This document shows positions 10,353 through 23,374 of a stretch of 64,000 nt of DNA, in pieces; the first letter of the stretch is position 1, and each line of letters opens with the position of its first letter. A program made the translations under genes and the position numbers. A model generated the notes under the pieces. The model did no database searches and was not told the origin of the DNA. It was given only the letters and a program-made list of their open reading frames with translations. Source of the stretch: Sciurus carolinensis (taxonomy: Eukaryota > Chordata > Mammalia > Rodentia > Sciuridae); the NCBI RefSeq assembly GCF_902686445.1, contig NC_062221.1, positions 34,922,575 through 34,986,574 of the forward strand, read 5' to 3'.

Positions 10353-12964
10353 TTATCAGTATAGATATATACTGATTTTTAGTGTATCTGAAAGATGCCT
10401 TAATGACTTTTAAAAGTTAACACAATAAGGTTTCTAGATTGCCACTGATAATAAAAGTGTATTTGGTTATTGCAATTATGTTTTATTTTTAACAGTCACT
10501 TGATTGTTAAACTCTGGATTCTTTGAGCACAATACAGAAGTGGTAAATTATAATCCCTGTGATAGAGAACTGGCATTTTAAAGGGTTCCCTAGTGGATTT
10601 TATACATACTTAAACCTTGAAAATCTCAATCCTTTTATCTGTCATGCTGTTCAAAACAGTGGCTCTACTAATACAGACATTAAAAAAAACCTCAGGAGAA
10701 ATAAATAGTCTCTTTAAGGCATTTTTCAGTATTTTAACATCTGAACAATGATAGCTTAACTAGCTTCAATTAACACTTGGTTGGTTATCTGTATGGAGAG
10801 AAACAATTTGCCTTTGCACACACACACTTACATATGTGTGTGTGTGTGTGTGTGTATGATATATACAAAATTTCTCCTGTCATTAAGAAAAATATTTTTT
10901 TTGTACAAGGAAAAAAGGCACCACATTTTATTATATGCCTAAATCATAGGAATATAAGATTCTTAAAAGTCTTACATAGTGGACTGTGTGAACTTTTCCT
11001 CCATGTTTTGCATACTTGGTATATTTTGTTATTTTTTTTTCAATTTTTAAGGTCCTTATATATTCTATAATCTTGAATGTTTCTCCTATTTTTTTACTCT
11101 AAAAATATTTAACTTCTGTACATTTGTTTTCCATTTTTGTGTTACTGATTTGTTGATACATAATATGCCAACATTCAAAGTTTATGAAGTAGTATTGTAT
11201 ATCATTTTTTACATTTAAAAAGAGTTTACAGTTATTCCACCAAACATTTCCCAGAATAGATGGTGACTGAAATAGTATTCTGATTTTTAGTTAATGTGGG
11301 ATATAATTTCTTTATATTAGTTTAGAGAATCATTTTTTAAAATTAAAATAAAAGAATCTACAGTTTCATGATATCAAAATGAAGACACAAGAACGAACTA
11401 AAGTCACTGATTCCTCATGATGACTGCATCTGCACTTTTAGAAAATTCAAGTCTTTGATAGCACACATTCTCTCCCTAAACAACACACTGGAGCTAATTG
11501 ACTTTTCATTCATTTAAACCCATCAACCTATCTCTTCTCTTCAGGTCATACTTGCTCTTCTGATTCTTAGTTCTTTCTTGACTAATCATAAGTTACATAG
11601 TGTGCCAAATCAACTAGTCAAACTCTCATCCCCACGTCTTGCTCACAGTATTATCACCATACCCTGTGTGCTGAGAAAAATACCTTGACTGGACTGATCT
11701 ACTTATCCACTTTCTTTGACCCAATGGCATTCCAAACAGTGTGGTAAGAGGAAAAATGAATCTGGGAGCCTCTATATACCTGAAATTCTTCCTTCTATTA
11801 TTATATTAATTTTTATTTACGATTAAATTCTTTTTGGTTAGGGATGTGGTAGAATGAGGAGTATAGCAAGCCTGAGACCCTAGAACCACCATATATATGT
11901 ATATATATATAAATTTTTCAAATTATTTTGGAAATTTTTCAAACTGTGTCATCCCATGATGAAATTTTCTTCTATTAATTTTTATACAAAGCTTTTCAGT
12001 TAAAATAAACATCCCCCTGATAAAAATCTGTGATATTAACCACTTATAAGCATTTCTTCATAAATATATTTCCTGATTAATTAATTTATTATTGTCCAAG
12101 AGAAAGACACATTCTTGTCTTCGCAAGTGCTGAGTCTTCCAGCCATATTCTGGAACTCATCTTCTCATGTTTTTAGAGAATACAAAGTATATCCTCTAAA
12201 TGACTAGATTTTAAATATTAATGTGTAAATTTTCAGCTAAGAATCTACCATTGTATATCAGATCCATCTCTTATGAAATTGAAACAAAATATGATCCTCC
12301 ATTTTAGGATCAGTTCATGTAAAGTACTTTCCATCCTAATTTCTCTTTTCTCTAACATCTTTTTCACCTTCATCTTAGGTTTCTTTAAACATGCTTAAGA
12401 TTCTGCCATGCTCTGTGAGAGCCTATCTTTTTTTTTTTCTTCTTTACATCAAAGTTTCCTCCACCTTCAAAAAAATCTGTATTTTCCTTCTTCATTATTA
12501 CCTTGGTTTAAATATTCACTATATTATAATCTGTCCTCATCTCTAGCAAATTCACTGAAAAATCCCTTACTAAGTTAATAACTCCTAGTAATAAAATCCA
12601 AAGTCCTTTTTTTAAAGTTTTCTACTTCTCACCAATATTCTAGAAAATTTCTTCTCCCTGATAGTATACTCTTTTTCTTCTGTTCTTATTTTCATATGTA
12701 CTTTTCTCTTCATCTTGATGCACCATCTATGTACTGACTCCCAGAGCAAGTGTTCTACTCACAGCTAACTTATCATCCCAGTGACTTTCTTCATGAAATT
12801 CAGGATGCTTACTAGATAATTTTATGCTAGTGTTCATTAAACATCTAAAACTTGGCATATCTAAAACAAATGTTTTTCTCCTTACCTAAATGGCAGTGCT
12901 TTCTTTTTTTGTTTTAGTTTCTTGATTAAATGCACCACCTATTACCTACTCACCATTGTAGTAA
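9811..12964. other. Unassigned A+T-rich DNA with microsatellites
   Basis: About 3.1 kb with no recognised gene or repeat family. It holds a poly(T) run (9938-9956), (CA)n then (TA)n at 10311-10352, a short CA/TG block at 10818-10856 and an ATATAT run at 11891-11911. Part of a 29-bp exact match to 17937-17965 lies at 12743-12771. Confidence 0.55.
10311..10352 (+). repeat. (CA)n-(TA)n compound microsatellite
   Basis: About 12 CA units pass directly into about 9 TA units. Confidence 0.95.
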
Positions 12965-13310
12965 ATGAGGTAGAGGGATCTCTCGAGACACAGAATCAGT
13001 AGGAGTGATAGAGAGGCAGATGGATAGAATAAGATTTATTATACAAGTGACTCATATGATTATGAAGATGATTATAGAGATTAAAGTGTCCCACAATTTG
13101 CCATGCAGTCTGCAAACTGGAGACCCATATATTTAGTGGTATAGTTTAAGGGCCTGATAAATGGTAAAGATGCCAGTCTGAAGGCCTGAAAATTAAGACT
13201 CCCTTTAAGGAAAGAATATTGACGACCCAGACCAAGTAGTAGGTTGGAGAAGGAATTCAAACTATCTTCAACATTTTGTTCCACTCAGACCCTCAACAAA
13301 AAAAAAAGTT
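12965..13310 (+). repeat. Old interspersed repeat, same family as 41740-41936
   Basis: The order GATTTATTATACAAGTGACTC, TGATTATGAAG, GTCCCACAATTTG, GCAAACTGGAGACCCA, GTCTGAAGGCCTG and TTCCACTCAGACCCTCAAC follows a widespread old mammalian repeat, which I believe is a 3' module of ancient LINE-1 (L1M) copies. The same family, in two halves, flanks the provirus at 41.9-46.7 kb. The family name is uncertain; its repetitive nature is well supported. Confidence 0.6.
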
Positions 13311-13584
13311 ATCGTCTAACACACTGGGAAAAGTTTGAAACATGCACTTACACTGCAAGTAAAGAGTAAGTTACAAAGGAGTAACATTTTTCTGAAAACA
13401 AAACAAAACAAAACACATTTGTATGTTACACTAATTCATATATTTTCACCCATTATTCTCTTTTACTAAAGTGATAATGATGAAACCATTAGAACTGTAG
13501 GCCAATATTTATATTCATAAGTGTTAATCTCAGCTTTAATTATAAAAAAGAAAAAATATTAAATTTTCCAAAACCTGTTTATAT

Positions 13585-14195
13585 AAATATTATTGCAGTG
13601 TGGAGAATCCTCAGAAAACTTGGAATGGACCCATCTTTTGACCCAGTTATCCCACTCCTCGGTTTATACCCAAAGGACTTAAAATTAGCATACTACAGTA
13701 AGCAGCCACATCAATGTTTACAGCAGCTCAATTCACAGTAGCTAGATTGTGGAACCAACCTAGATGCCCTTCAACAGATGAATGGATAAAGAAACTGTGG
13801 TACATATACACAATGGACTAGTATTCAGTCACAAAGAAGAATGATATTATGTAATTTGCAAATAAATGAACAGAATTGGAGAATATCATGCTAAGTGAAA
13901 TAAACCAATCCCAAAAAACCAAAGGACAAATGTTTTCCCTGATAAGTGGAGAATGATATATAATGGGGGTTGGGAAGGAAGTTAGAGAAGAATGGAGAAA
14001 CTTTAGATTATGTAGAAGGAAATGAGAGGGAGGGGGATATGACAAATGGTGGAATGAGAGAGACATCATTACCTTATGTACATGTATGATTACACGAATG
14101 GTATGGTATGTGTACAACCATAGAAACAAAATGATGTACCCCATTTGTGTACAATGAATCAAAATGGAGTCTGTAAAAAATTTAAAAATAAATAA
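13585..14195 (+). mobile_element. 5'-truncated LINE-1, 3' end
   Basis: Begins in the C-terminal part of LINE-1 ORF2 (a GGACCCATCTTTTGACCC stretch encodes the DPAIPLLG-type region seen in the minus-strand copy near 62820), runs through the CATCAATGTTTACAGC and ACAGATGAATGGATAAAG blocks, then a purine-rich 3' UTR ending at an A-rich tail near 14175-14195. It is one of the less diverged LINE-1 copies here. The 114-codon minus-strand frame across it is antisense and not a gene. Confidence 0.88.
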
Positions 14196-14696
14196 TTTAT
14201 AAATATTATTATCCTGATGAATAAATACTATGTTGATTATTAAAATATGACTAGATGATAATTTAATATCTTGATGATATACTTATGATATAGAATTGAA
14301 CAATCTGACAGATTACAAGTGTCATTAAATAATGCTTCTTTTATTCATAAACCAACTTTAATAGATGCAGTACAAAAAAATTGTTTAATCTTTATGTTTA
14401 CCTCTAAATTTCAGCTTTTATAACCATTTTATACTTATTTTCATTAACTAAATATTTCCCCATAAATTGTTTTTTCTTTTAAAAGAATATTTCTTTAAAA
14501 ATGTTCAGAATCTAAGAAATAGAATAACAAAGAACTGCATAAAATTTTACAAATACATTAATGCAATTTGAAAAGTACCAAAATTATGTTTTAAAAATTA
14601 AAACTTAAAACATTGAATGAATGCATTATTGGCTATGTTCATCTGGTGTGATTTTTATATTTTTTTCTACTTTCTGAATATTTTATTCAGAATGTT
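14196..14696. other. Unassigned A+T-rich DNA
   Basis: Very A+T-rich, with no recognised gene or repeat. Confidence 0.5.
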
Positions 14697-15182
14697 TGTT
14701 TTAGACAGCTTCTTTTGCTGCTGTGACTATAAGATCTGACTAGAACAATTTTAGGAGGAAAAGTTTGTTTGGGGGTTCATGGTTTCAGAGGTCTTAGTCC
14801 ATACTTAGTCCACAGAAGGCTGACTCCACTTCTTGGGGTTTGAGGTGAGGCTGAACATCATGGTGGGAGAGTGTGGCAGAGGGAAGCAGCTCACATTATA
14901 GTGATCATGATGGAGGGGGTGGAGGGAGGGAGGAAGGGAGGGAGAGAAAAAAGAGAGATTCAGCTCTCCAAATACAAAATATATACCCCAAAGCCATGTC
15001 CCCAATGAACCACTCCCTCCATCCACACCCCACCTGCCTCCAATTACCGCTCAGTGAATCCCATCAGGAATTAATTCACTGATTTGGTTAAGACTTGTAC
15101 AACCTGATCATTTCTCCTCTGAACCTTCTTGAATTGTCTCATATTGAGCTTTTGGGGGACACCTCATATCCAAACCATAACA
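14697..15182 (-). mobile_element. Solo LTR of a MaLR-type (ERVL-MaLR) element
   Basis: Read on the minus strand it starts TGTTATGGTTTGGATATGAG and GTGTCCCCCAAAAGCTC, has a central purine/pyrimidine tract, and ends with GTCACAGCAGC-type sequence and CTAAAACA. Termini are TG and CA as in LTRs. The flanks ATGTT (14692-14696) and ATGCT (15183-15187) may be a 5-bp target duplication with one change. At least six more copies of this family lie in the window. It has no coding capacity; an AATAAA-type signal is expected in the 3' half. Confidence 0.82.
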
Positions 15183-16110
15183 ATGCTATAACAAAAATAA
15201 AAATATTGAATGTATATTAATAGAAAATGTCATAATTTTCTAAATATATGTAAAATAAGAAAAGATTCAAATATGCTTTAGTATTACACAGAATTAAAAT
15301 TTTCCAAAATATTGTTTTTGTGAAAATGAAAAATTTCAATAACTGCCTAATTATGTTTTTTAAATATGAAAGAACTGTCTTACTAATATGTAACATTTTT
15401 TAAATGTTTAGAAGAACTACACAGGAGTACAGAGATATAGTACTGGATAACTAAAGATTTTTAAAATGAGGTTGGAACAATTAACATTTTTCCAGTTCAA
15501 CCCAAACTCTCAATATTGAACAACAAAAAGAATACATCTCTTACAGATGATTTGAACTATGTTGTGTATTGTATGCCTGGTTTGGTGATTAGTGCCATGT
15601 ATTTGAGTTCAGAATTAGAATTCAAAAGATTCTAAGAGGCATAAATGGTGATAATGTGTTACTTTTATTGTGGCAGTTTTGCCATCAAGTTCTTTCTGTA
15701 GGTGGCAGCAGCACAAGGTGAAGATGGGGATGCACAACTTTATGCATGAGAGGTGAGAGCCCTATGCTAAATTATTTTAACAGTTTTCAAGCTAGACCCA
15801 GTACCAAAGTTGAATTGAAAAATGATTGCGAATAATAAATGTACTCTTGGTTATTTTCATAACTGCAGGAACAGCCTACTTTTCTCTCAGAAAACCAAAA
15901 ATAATTGGAAGTTGTGAATTGATATGGGACTGGAAATCTGTCAATACAATGTTCAATGTTCAAATTTTATAAATAAATATTTGTTTTGACTTCTTGTATA
16001 ATTGTCATACTTTCATATAAAATTCATTTGTGAAATTGTTAGATTGTCAGTTTAAAAGGATTGAAATTTTTCATCTTTGTAGAAAGAGTGATTCTAAAAT
16101 ACAAAATGAC
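15183..16110. other. Unassigned A+T-rich DNA
   Basis: No gene or repeat family was recognised. Confidence 0.5.
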
Positions 16111-16960
16111 TTAAGAAAATAAATACCCCAATTCTAAAAAAATGGATAATATGCTAAATAGATATTTCTCAAAAGATGGGATATGGATGGCCAACAGTGA
16201 CATACAATAATGCTTAAAATTACTAACCTTCAGAGAATGCAAATCTAAACTGCAAAGAGATATTGTCTCAATCCAGTGACAATGACTATTATCAAAAAGG
16301 CTAAAGGTAACAAGTGTTGGTGAGGATGTGGAGAGGAAGGGAACCTTCATTCACTGTTAGTGGGAATGTGATTAGTATAGTGATCATAAAAAATAGTTTA
16401 GAGGTTTCTCAAAAATGTAAGACTAGAACTACTGTAAGATCCAGCTATCCCAAAACTGGCTATGTATCTAAAGGAAATAAAACCAGCATGTTGCAGATAG
16501 ATCTGCAATATTCACCAGAGGCAAGAAATAGGAAAAAACAGAGTCCCTCAAATGAGTAGATAAAGAAAGTGTAGTCCATGCCATTGAATCATAAAAGATA
16601 ATGAAATGTTGTTATTTTCAGTGACACAAATGGTACTGAAGATCATTAAGTGAAGTGAAATAAGCTAGGCACAGAATGGCAAGCACCTCATGATTTCACT
16701 CATATTTGGAACATGAAAGAGTCAATATTGTAGAAATTGAGAGTACAACTGCAGTTAGTAGAGGCCAGGGAGAACAGGTGTGAGGAAGGGATGGAAAAGT
16801 TTGAAAGTTGATCAATAGATATAGCTATAGTTAGGAGTAAGAAGATTTTGCAAGTCAGAGTGCCTATATGTAACACTAATGTATTGTATATGTCAAAAAT
16901 CTGGAAGAAAAGACTATGAATTTTTACCATAAACATTGTAAAATGCAAATATGTATTATA
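16111..16960 (+). mobile_element. 5'-truncated old LINE-1, 3' end
   Basis: Sequence matches the LINE-1 ORF2 C-terminal and 3' UTR order: ATTTCTCAAAAGATGGGATA, GGTAACAAGTGTTGGTGAGG, CTGTTAGTGGGAATGTG, GTGAAATAAGCTAGGCACAG, then AGAGGCCAGGGAGAACAGG. It is clearly older than the copy at 13585-14195. It has no intact reading frame. Confidence 0.85.
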
Positions 16961-19640
16961 ATCTCACATGATGGCTCATAAATTTCCATGAGTTTGTATA
17001 TCAATTTAGAAAGTAAATTTAATGTAAAGTCAATATATATCAGATCATTTACATTAAAAGTAAATTTGTGTCCTGGAATCTACAAAGGACATCTATTTTT
17101 ACTATTTCCATCATCTTTTGCAGTGTTCAACTACATGTCTTTTAGTGTTGTTGTAATTGTTAAATAATTTATAGTCCATACTTAAAAGCCAATGATTTTA
17201 AAATGTCAAATTGTCTTGTTGTTTGTTCTCTTACTAATAGCTTGGTTGACTTTATTTGAAGCATAAATAGAGAAAAACATTTTTGTATCTGATTATATTG
17301 TTAGAAACTGAATGAATAAATTATAAAATTGAGGAAAATAAAAATTACTAAATCAATATTTGAATAACAAGAAGTACTAGAAATATTTAAAAATAAGCTT
17401 CTGTATATCAACTGTATTATTCACTCACATCTTTTTTTGAGTCTACAATAATATTTCACAATATGAGAAATGTTCAGAGCCATAACATACTGCAGAAGGA
17501 AGTACCACTCAAATTTTTACACTGATTTTACTGGCTAATTACAACTGGGTCTTAAAACAGATTTCATATTAAACTACATTAAAACAGAAATTTAAACAGA
17601 GCTAGTTTTGGAAGTATATAGTTTTTGAAAATATGATTTTAAAGCAGCATTATCCAATTAAAACACCAGGCAAGTTCTTGAAAAAGGTTACTTTCACAGT
17701 TGAGTGATATATGTGAAAACAGGCATTTTACCTTTTGACTATCCTTGTAGCAAATGAAATGAAAGACAGACTATACAAAAGAAGCTGACCATCTGTACAT
17801 TTCCATATTAAGTACTATGCTTTGGGAATTTTTTTTCTGTCTCATTGGTAGACTCTCTAATCTCAGCTCATTCTTCACTTTAGAAACACATATTTCACTT
17901 ATTTATCCTTGTATATTAATCAGGCCTTGTGTTTCTAGAGCAAGTGTTCTACTCACAGCTAACTTTATCCCTTCAGGAATGAGCCTGCTGGAGTGTGGCA
18001 TATACAACATCATGCAATTTAAAAATCTAATATATTTCTATATAAAGTGTAGATCCAATATTTCTAGCTCAGAACACAGTATTGTTTACAAATAAAAGCA
18101 AGCAAAGACTCTGGCATTAGTTTCTGAATCTATATGCTGGGTGAAAGTAATTTGTCTCTTCTGAAAGTAATTTCTGACCTGATAGGCTGATTGGATAAAG
18201 GTTTGGTCTTGAATTTGTGATGATGAACAAATGTGGAGAAGAATGATTCAATCAGATTTTGCACTTGCTTTTTACTATTGCAGTAGCATTCTGGGCTAAC
18301 TTCTATCTTCATGCCTTGCTTATTCTGTTTTGTACCTTTAATGCCAATCTTTCTCATTTCCAGCATCTAGATTACATCTACCTTTGAAAACATAAGTCAA
18401 GATGCATGTCTTTCTTGAAGTGTTCTTTGTCACATCAGTAAACAAATAAGTCCACCTCTGTGAGGCTCCTAAACTGTGTTTTCCTTCATTTAAGTGATAC
18501 TTAGAAACATACATAAACACTGTAGTTAGAGGAGAGTCTGAATTCTAGCTCTCATTTTCAAGGGAATGTCATTGTCTCACTTTAACAAGAATAGTGATGG
18601 TAACTGAGGAGATATAAAGAGAATATTTTAAAACAAAAGGAAATGTGTGATAAACCAAAGGAAAAAAAAAACTTATGTGTCTTAAAACACATTTGTACTT
18701 AATTGTGTATTTTACTTTCTTAATTGTTTTGCAGCTATATGTCCTCCAAGATTATTTTGCACATTCCTGGAGAACAGGGACTGGATCATCCATAGGGACT
18801 TGTAATTTTTCCTTCACATTGTGCATTTTGGTAGCTTACCTCTCCCAAAACACTTTTTGCTTGTTTCTCTTTTGCCATAGTATGTGACTTACAAACCATT
18901 CATTTAAAAATTTTTTGGTACACTTATACAATCAATTAATGAATCAATGGCTCTTTCTGATAAAAAGAAAACAAAACTTCCATTGCTTTGCTAGCAAAGG
19001 AGAAACTGGACTCATAACCCAGTGACTTGATTCTGCCCATCGGGGGAAGTAGGGGGTTTTTAAAGAGGTGATTCAAAGGCTTACATTTCATGTGTTCTCT
19101 GTCAGAGTTGTAAATTTTTCACTTGTTAATTTGGGAGAGATAGTCCTTTCTGAGATTTTCTGGTGCCATTCCAAAAGTCTGAATTATGTCATTCCTGTGG
19201 TGGATGTGTGCTCAAGGACAGATAATTTTGCCTAGATTGGGGAAGAAAGGTAATCCTGTTTCCTCTGAGGTGAAGGAGGGGTAGAGTTTGGGAAGGAGCA
19301 GAGTGAGAAGAGAAAAAAAAATGCCCATTTTAAAATAAGTTACAGTGATGCTGCAGGATTCATGCACAGAGACACAGGGCGCTGGGGCATTCGACAAGAA
19401 GCAGGGTCTGTTTGTGCAAGCACAGTCTCAGAGGATTATCATCCAAAGGCTAAGCATAAAACACAGCAAGGTGTTGCCTTAAATACCTCTTGCAAGCTAT
19501 TTATCTCCCATATAGAGTAATACACATTCTGATTGTGTATTCTTATGTGGTAGCATTGCAACAAAGTTGGGACAGCATCATGCATAACTAACTTATGACA
19601 GGTTTTTGGCCGAGTTGGCATGTACACTTAGTATATGTTG
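16961..19640. other. Unassigned A+T-rich DNA
   Basis: About 2.7 kb without a recognised gene or repeat. It includes the second copy of a 29-bp exact match (17937-17965). Small frames at 17817-18095 and 18130-18520 lack domain signatures. The right end may hold more of the MaLR internal sequence described next. Confidence 0.5.
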
Positions 19641-20604
19641 TCTTTTCTTTGTTCTGGTAGCAGAGCAGCAAGGGCTAGTCACAGTATAAAGTGGACCTCT
19701 GTTACATTGTTGATGGGTATTTTTGTCATAGGTACAAAAAGCTAGCTAACACAATTTGGAAGCTAGAAGCGGGGTCCTTCCTGTGACTATCAGGACCTTG
19801 TGGCTCGGAAGTATTTGGAAATGATTGTTGGGAAGTATTTAGAAAAGTATGGGGATGTATGCTGGAGAAGACTTAGAATGTTATATGCAGAGTCTGACAG
19901 CAGACTTTGACATTATTCACATGGTTCTGGTTCCATAGGAATGGAGTTGGGAGGTCACAGAGGTTTCTACCAAAACTTCAGAGACTGTCATCAGAGGCCA
20001 GGCAAAGAGAAGCAGAGTCGGAAACCCTGAAGACTCCCCCAAGAAGGTAATGCATGAAGCTTTGACGGTGAAGCTGAAGCTGGAATGAAAACATAGAAAT
20101 TAAGAGATGCCAGTGGCATGGACTGTATCATAAGAAGAGCGGCTGGCTGTGGAGAATCAGGCCAGAAGAGAATCTTCGTGCTCAGCAACTGGCAAAGTCA
20201 AAGTGGTGGTGCTACCCAAGTCCTTTGATAATAGCATCTCAGCTGTTATCAAAGGACCAGCACGTGGCTCAGATTCCTGAGGTGGAGCTACAAAATCATG
20301 TTTTCCCAACTGGATTTAAGTCTTGCTTTGACCCTATCCTTTTCTTCCATGACTCTATTCTTTCCTTTTGGAATGGGAATATTTATTCTGTGCCACTACA
20401 TATTGAATGAATGTAACTCTCCTTGGTTTTCACAGGGACTCATAGTCAAGAGTTTGCCTGGTGTCTCATGGAGTCTCAGAGAAGACTTTGGACTTGGGTT
20501 TTTGTGTTATACTACAACTGTTCAGACTATGAGACTCTTGGAGATGAACTAAATGAATTTTGTATTTTGAGATGGACATGGGTTTTGGTGGGCTAAGAAT
20601 GGAA
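19641..20604 (+). mobile_element. MaLR internal sequence, 3' part
   Basis: This sequence leads directly into a plus-strand MaLR LTR. It has the features of the 3' internal region of MST/THE1-type elements: TTCCTTTTGGAATGGGAATA near 20363, the GACTTTGGACTTGGG stretch near 20485, and GAGATGGACATGGGTTTTGG just before the LTR at 20569-20588. The same GGAATGGGAAT motif occurs at 39184 in another MaLR internal region. No protein is encoded. The left boundary is a guess; no 5' LTR was found. Confidence 0.6.
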
Positions 20605-21044
20605 TGTTGTGGTTTGGATATGAGGTGTCCTCCAAAATCTCCTTTAAATTAATACAGAAATATTCAGAGGTAAAATGATTTCATTATGAGAACTGTAAAC
20701 TAATCAGTTCATACTAGTTTAAATGGACTGACTACTGGGTGGTAACTGTAGGCAGGTGGGGCATGACTGGAGGAGGTGGGTCACTGGGGACATGCCCTGG
20801 AAGGATTCATCTGCCTTGCAACCCTTTCCCCCACTCTCTCCTTCCTGGTTGCCATAAGAAGAACAGTTTCCCTCCATCACACCCTTCCATGATGAGCTGC
20901 TGCCTTAGCATGGGCCCAAGGCAATAGAGTCAGCCCACCACAAACTAAACCTCTAGAATCATGAGCCAAAATAATTTGTTTTCAGCCTCTAAGTTGTTCT
21001 TCTCAGGTATTTTGGACAGAGAAAGAAAAAGCTGACTAACACAC
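20605..21044 (+). mobile_element. MaLR-type LTR
   Basis: Starts TGTTGTGGTTTGGATATGAG and GTGTCCTCCAAAATC, ends GAAAAAGCTGACTAACACA. It follows MaLR internal sequence, so it is the 3' LTR of an element that has lost or never carried its 5' LTR here. Confidence 0.82.
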
Positions 21045-22610
21045 AAAAATAAAATTAAATATGCAGATGGAATTAGGTTTGCTAATGAGATAATCCTAAA
21101 ATGAGAATATCCTGGATTATTCAATTTGGCATGATGCCACCACAATTACTTTTTAAATATGGAAGGAGGAGTTGACTCAGAGGATCAGAATGACTGTGAT
21201 ATAAGAGAAAGACTCAGCTGGCCACTGAGGGCTTGGAATATGAGGAAAGTGGCCATATTCTAAGAAATGCAGGTTTCCTCTAGAAAGTAAGAAAACAAGA
21301 GAAATGAATTCTTCCCTATATGCTCCAGAGTTTGCAAATACCTCATGTTTAACTCAGTAACATCTATGTCAGAATTTTAACCTCTAAAACAGTAAGACAA
21401 GAGAATTTGTTGTTTGAAGCTTTTAAATTTGTGATACATCAATAAGGAATTAACACAGCAATAATTCAACATTTCACATATTTCCTTAAATAAGTATGTG
21501 TAATTCTATCACATATGAAGATTCTTTTTGTAAATATCATCACAGCTTGGGTAGAATCATTGAGGTTTTTTTAAAACAGGATAAAATTTCTGGGTTAAAG
21601 TAGAAATCTCCAAACAAAAAGAATCAACTTCGAATTTCAAGGTGCTCCACCAAACCATTTGCAATTAATGTTCATGTTCAAAAACAGTTTTCAGAATTTT
21701 CATATTTAAGTTTCTTCCTTCTATTTTAATGTTAGTTTACACATAAAATATATTCTGTAAATCTTACATCCTATTCATGAGTTTGTTGATATGCTTGCAA
21801 AAATAGATGAGAATATAATAGTTTGCAACAGACTTAAATTTGAAGGAAATTTGGTCAATCCCCATGAGTAGTCCAGCTATGTCTACAATTGCACATTCCA
21901 TCCCTGAAAGCAAACCACCTTAAATAATGCAATATTTGTTCTGTTATTTTTTAAAGTAGTCTGTTTTATTATCACCAACACTTTCTCTGGTTATATTTCT
22001 CAAAGACATATTTCCTTAATAAATTGGGGAAATTAAATAGAGAAAAGTAACCTAAAATTCTTCTACAGGGTTTTGCAGACCCAAATTATACATTTCCACT
22101 TACATTCTCATCAATAACATGCCTATAGAATCACCATCTGGCAAAGCTCTAATCAAATTTAACCTTGAAAGATTTATGACCTGATGCCTGTGTGAAGTAC
22201 CAGGAATATTCCCTCAAATTTGGAGGCACTTTATTTGTGCCTTTGTCATAGCTTTTACTGACTCTTAGAGAAGAAATAGGGATTTATGTCCATTTCTTGT
22301 GAAATATCATAGCGCAATGCCAAGAGAACAAGTTTTTAAAATTAACAGAACAGGATTTTTCCAACATCACTCTTTTTAGGGATAGTATCTGAGTCTTCTT
22401 CAGAGACATGAAAATTCTACTGGGTATTTATGAAGAAGCACTTTCTGTGTAATATGGATCCTAGTTAACTACACATCTCAGAATGTTCTCAAATATTCTG
22501 ATGCTTTGAGATAAAATGCTAAATTTAAACTAAAAATGTCAAATAAACCATCTTAATATCAAAATATTTATTTTTATGTTTTTATATAAAGATATTTAAA
22601 ATAATGCCTT
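21045..22610. other. Unassigned A+T-rich DNA
   Basis: No gene or repeat family was recognised. Confidence 0.5.
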
Positions 22611-22720
22611 ATTTTTAAATTTTTTTTGCTTGTTCTTTTTACTTATATGTGACAGTAAAATGTATTTTGGCATATTATACTTACATGGAGTATAACTTTA
22701 TTCCCTTATTTTAATGTTTT
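22611..22720 (-). mobile_element. LINE-1 3' UTR fragment
   Basis: A T-rich start followed by TTACTTATATGTGACAGTAA and GTATTTTGGCATATTATAC, then ACATGGAGTATAAC, matches the block at 49690-49750 in the same orientation. This is the 3' end of a LINE-1 subfamily inserted on the minus strand with its tail at the left. Confidence 0.6.
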
Positions 22721-23190
22721 CATTAGCTAAAAATGTTTATCCTTTACTGGATATATATTGGTGTTTTTATAATACTAAAAGTTATCTTGTACTGAAGCAT
22801 ACAAAATATCAGGGGAAAACTGACATTTTTATAAGTTTGTGTTCAGAAAATCTTCACATGATTATCATTTATGAAATACACCTAACAATCATGTCAGCAT
22901 ATACATTGCTGTTTTCCAAAAGTTTAATTAGGGTCTGAGAAAATAGATTAGAGATACTGCATTAATTTTTTTTTAATATTCTGTTTATATTTTGTGAATT
23001 ACATTCATTTGTAGTACAAACCATATTTAAGAAATCAATTTGGGAGTTAAGTATAAACTTTTTCCCTATTAGAAAAATATTTGTTACTGGTTGTCTCTGC
23101 ATGATAATTTCTCATAGATTGCATTGTGGGTTTGTGAATGGGAAAGAAAAAGAGAAATTAAAAAAATATTTTAGTCATAGATGGACACAA
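22721..23190. other. Unassigned A+T-rich DNA
   Basis: No gene or repeat family was recognised. Confidence 0.5.
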
Positions 23191-23285
23191 TACTTTTATT
23201 TCATTTATTTATTTTTATGCAGTACTCAGGATCGAACCCAGTGCTTCGTGTGTGCTAGGCTATCATACTACCACTTAGCCAGAAA
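23191..23285 (-). repeat. ID-type SINE
   Basis: On the minus strand it reads as the tRNA-Ala-derived ID unit: a GGCTAAGTGG A box, CACTGGGTTCGATCC B box and a TAAATAAATAA tail. It looks like a tRNA but has lost the acceptor stem pairing and is a SINE. Confidence 0.75.
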
Positions 23286-23374
23286 AAGAGGAACTTTACA
23301 GATAAAGTTTATATGTGGCAATAAATTCAAATTTTAGTCAAATAGTATTTTAATTTATTTGATTCATGGCTATT

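Noticed and set aside
13818..14162. 114-codon minus-strand open frame with hydrophobic composition
   Set aside because: It is the antisense reading of a LINE-1 3' UTR.
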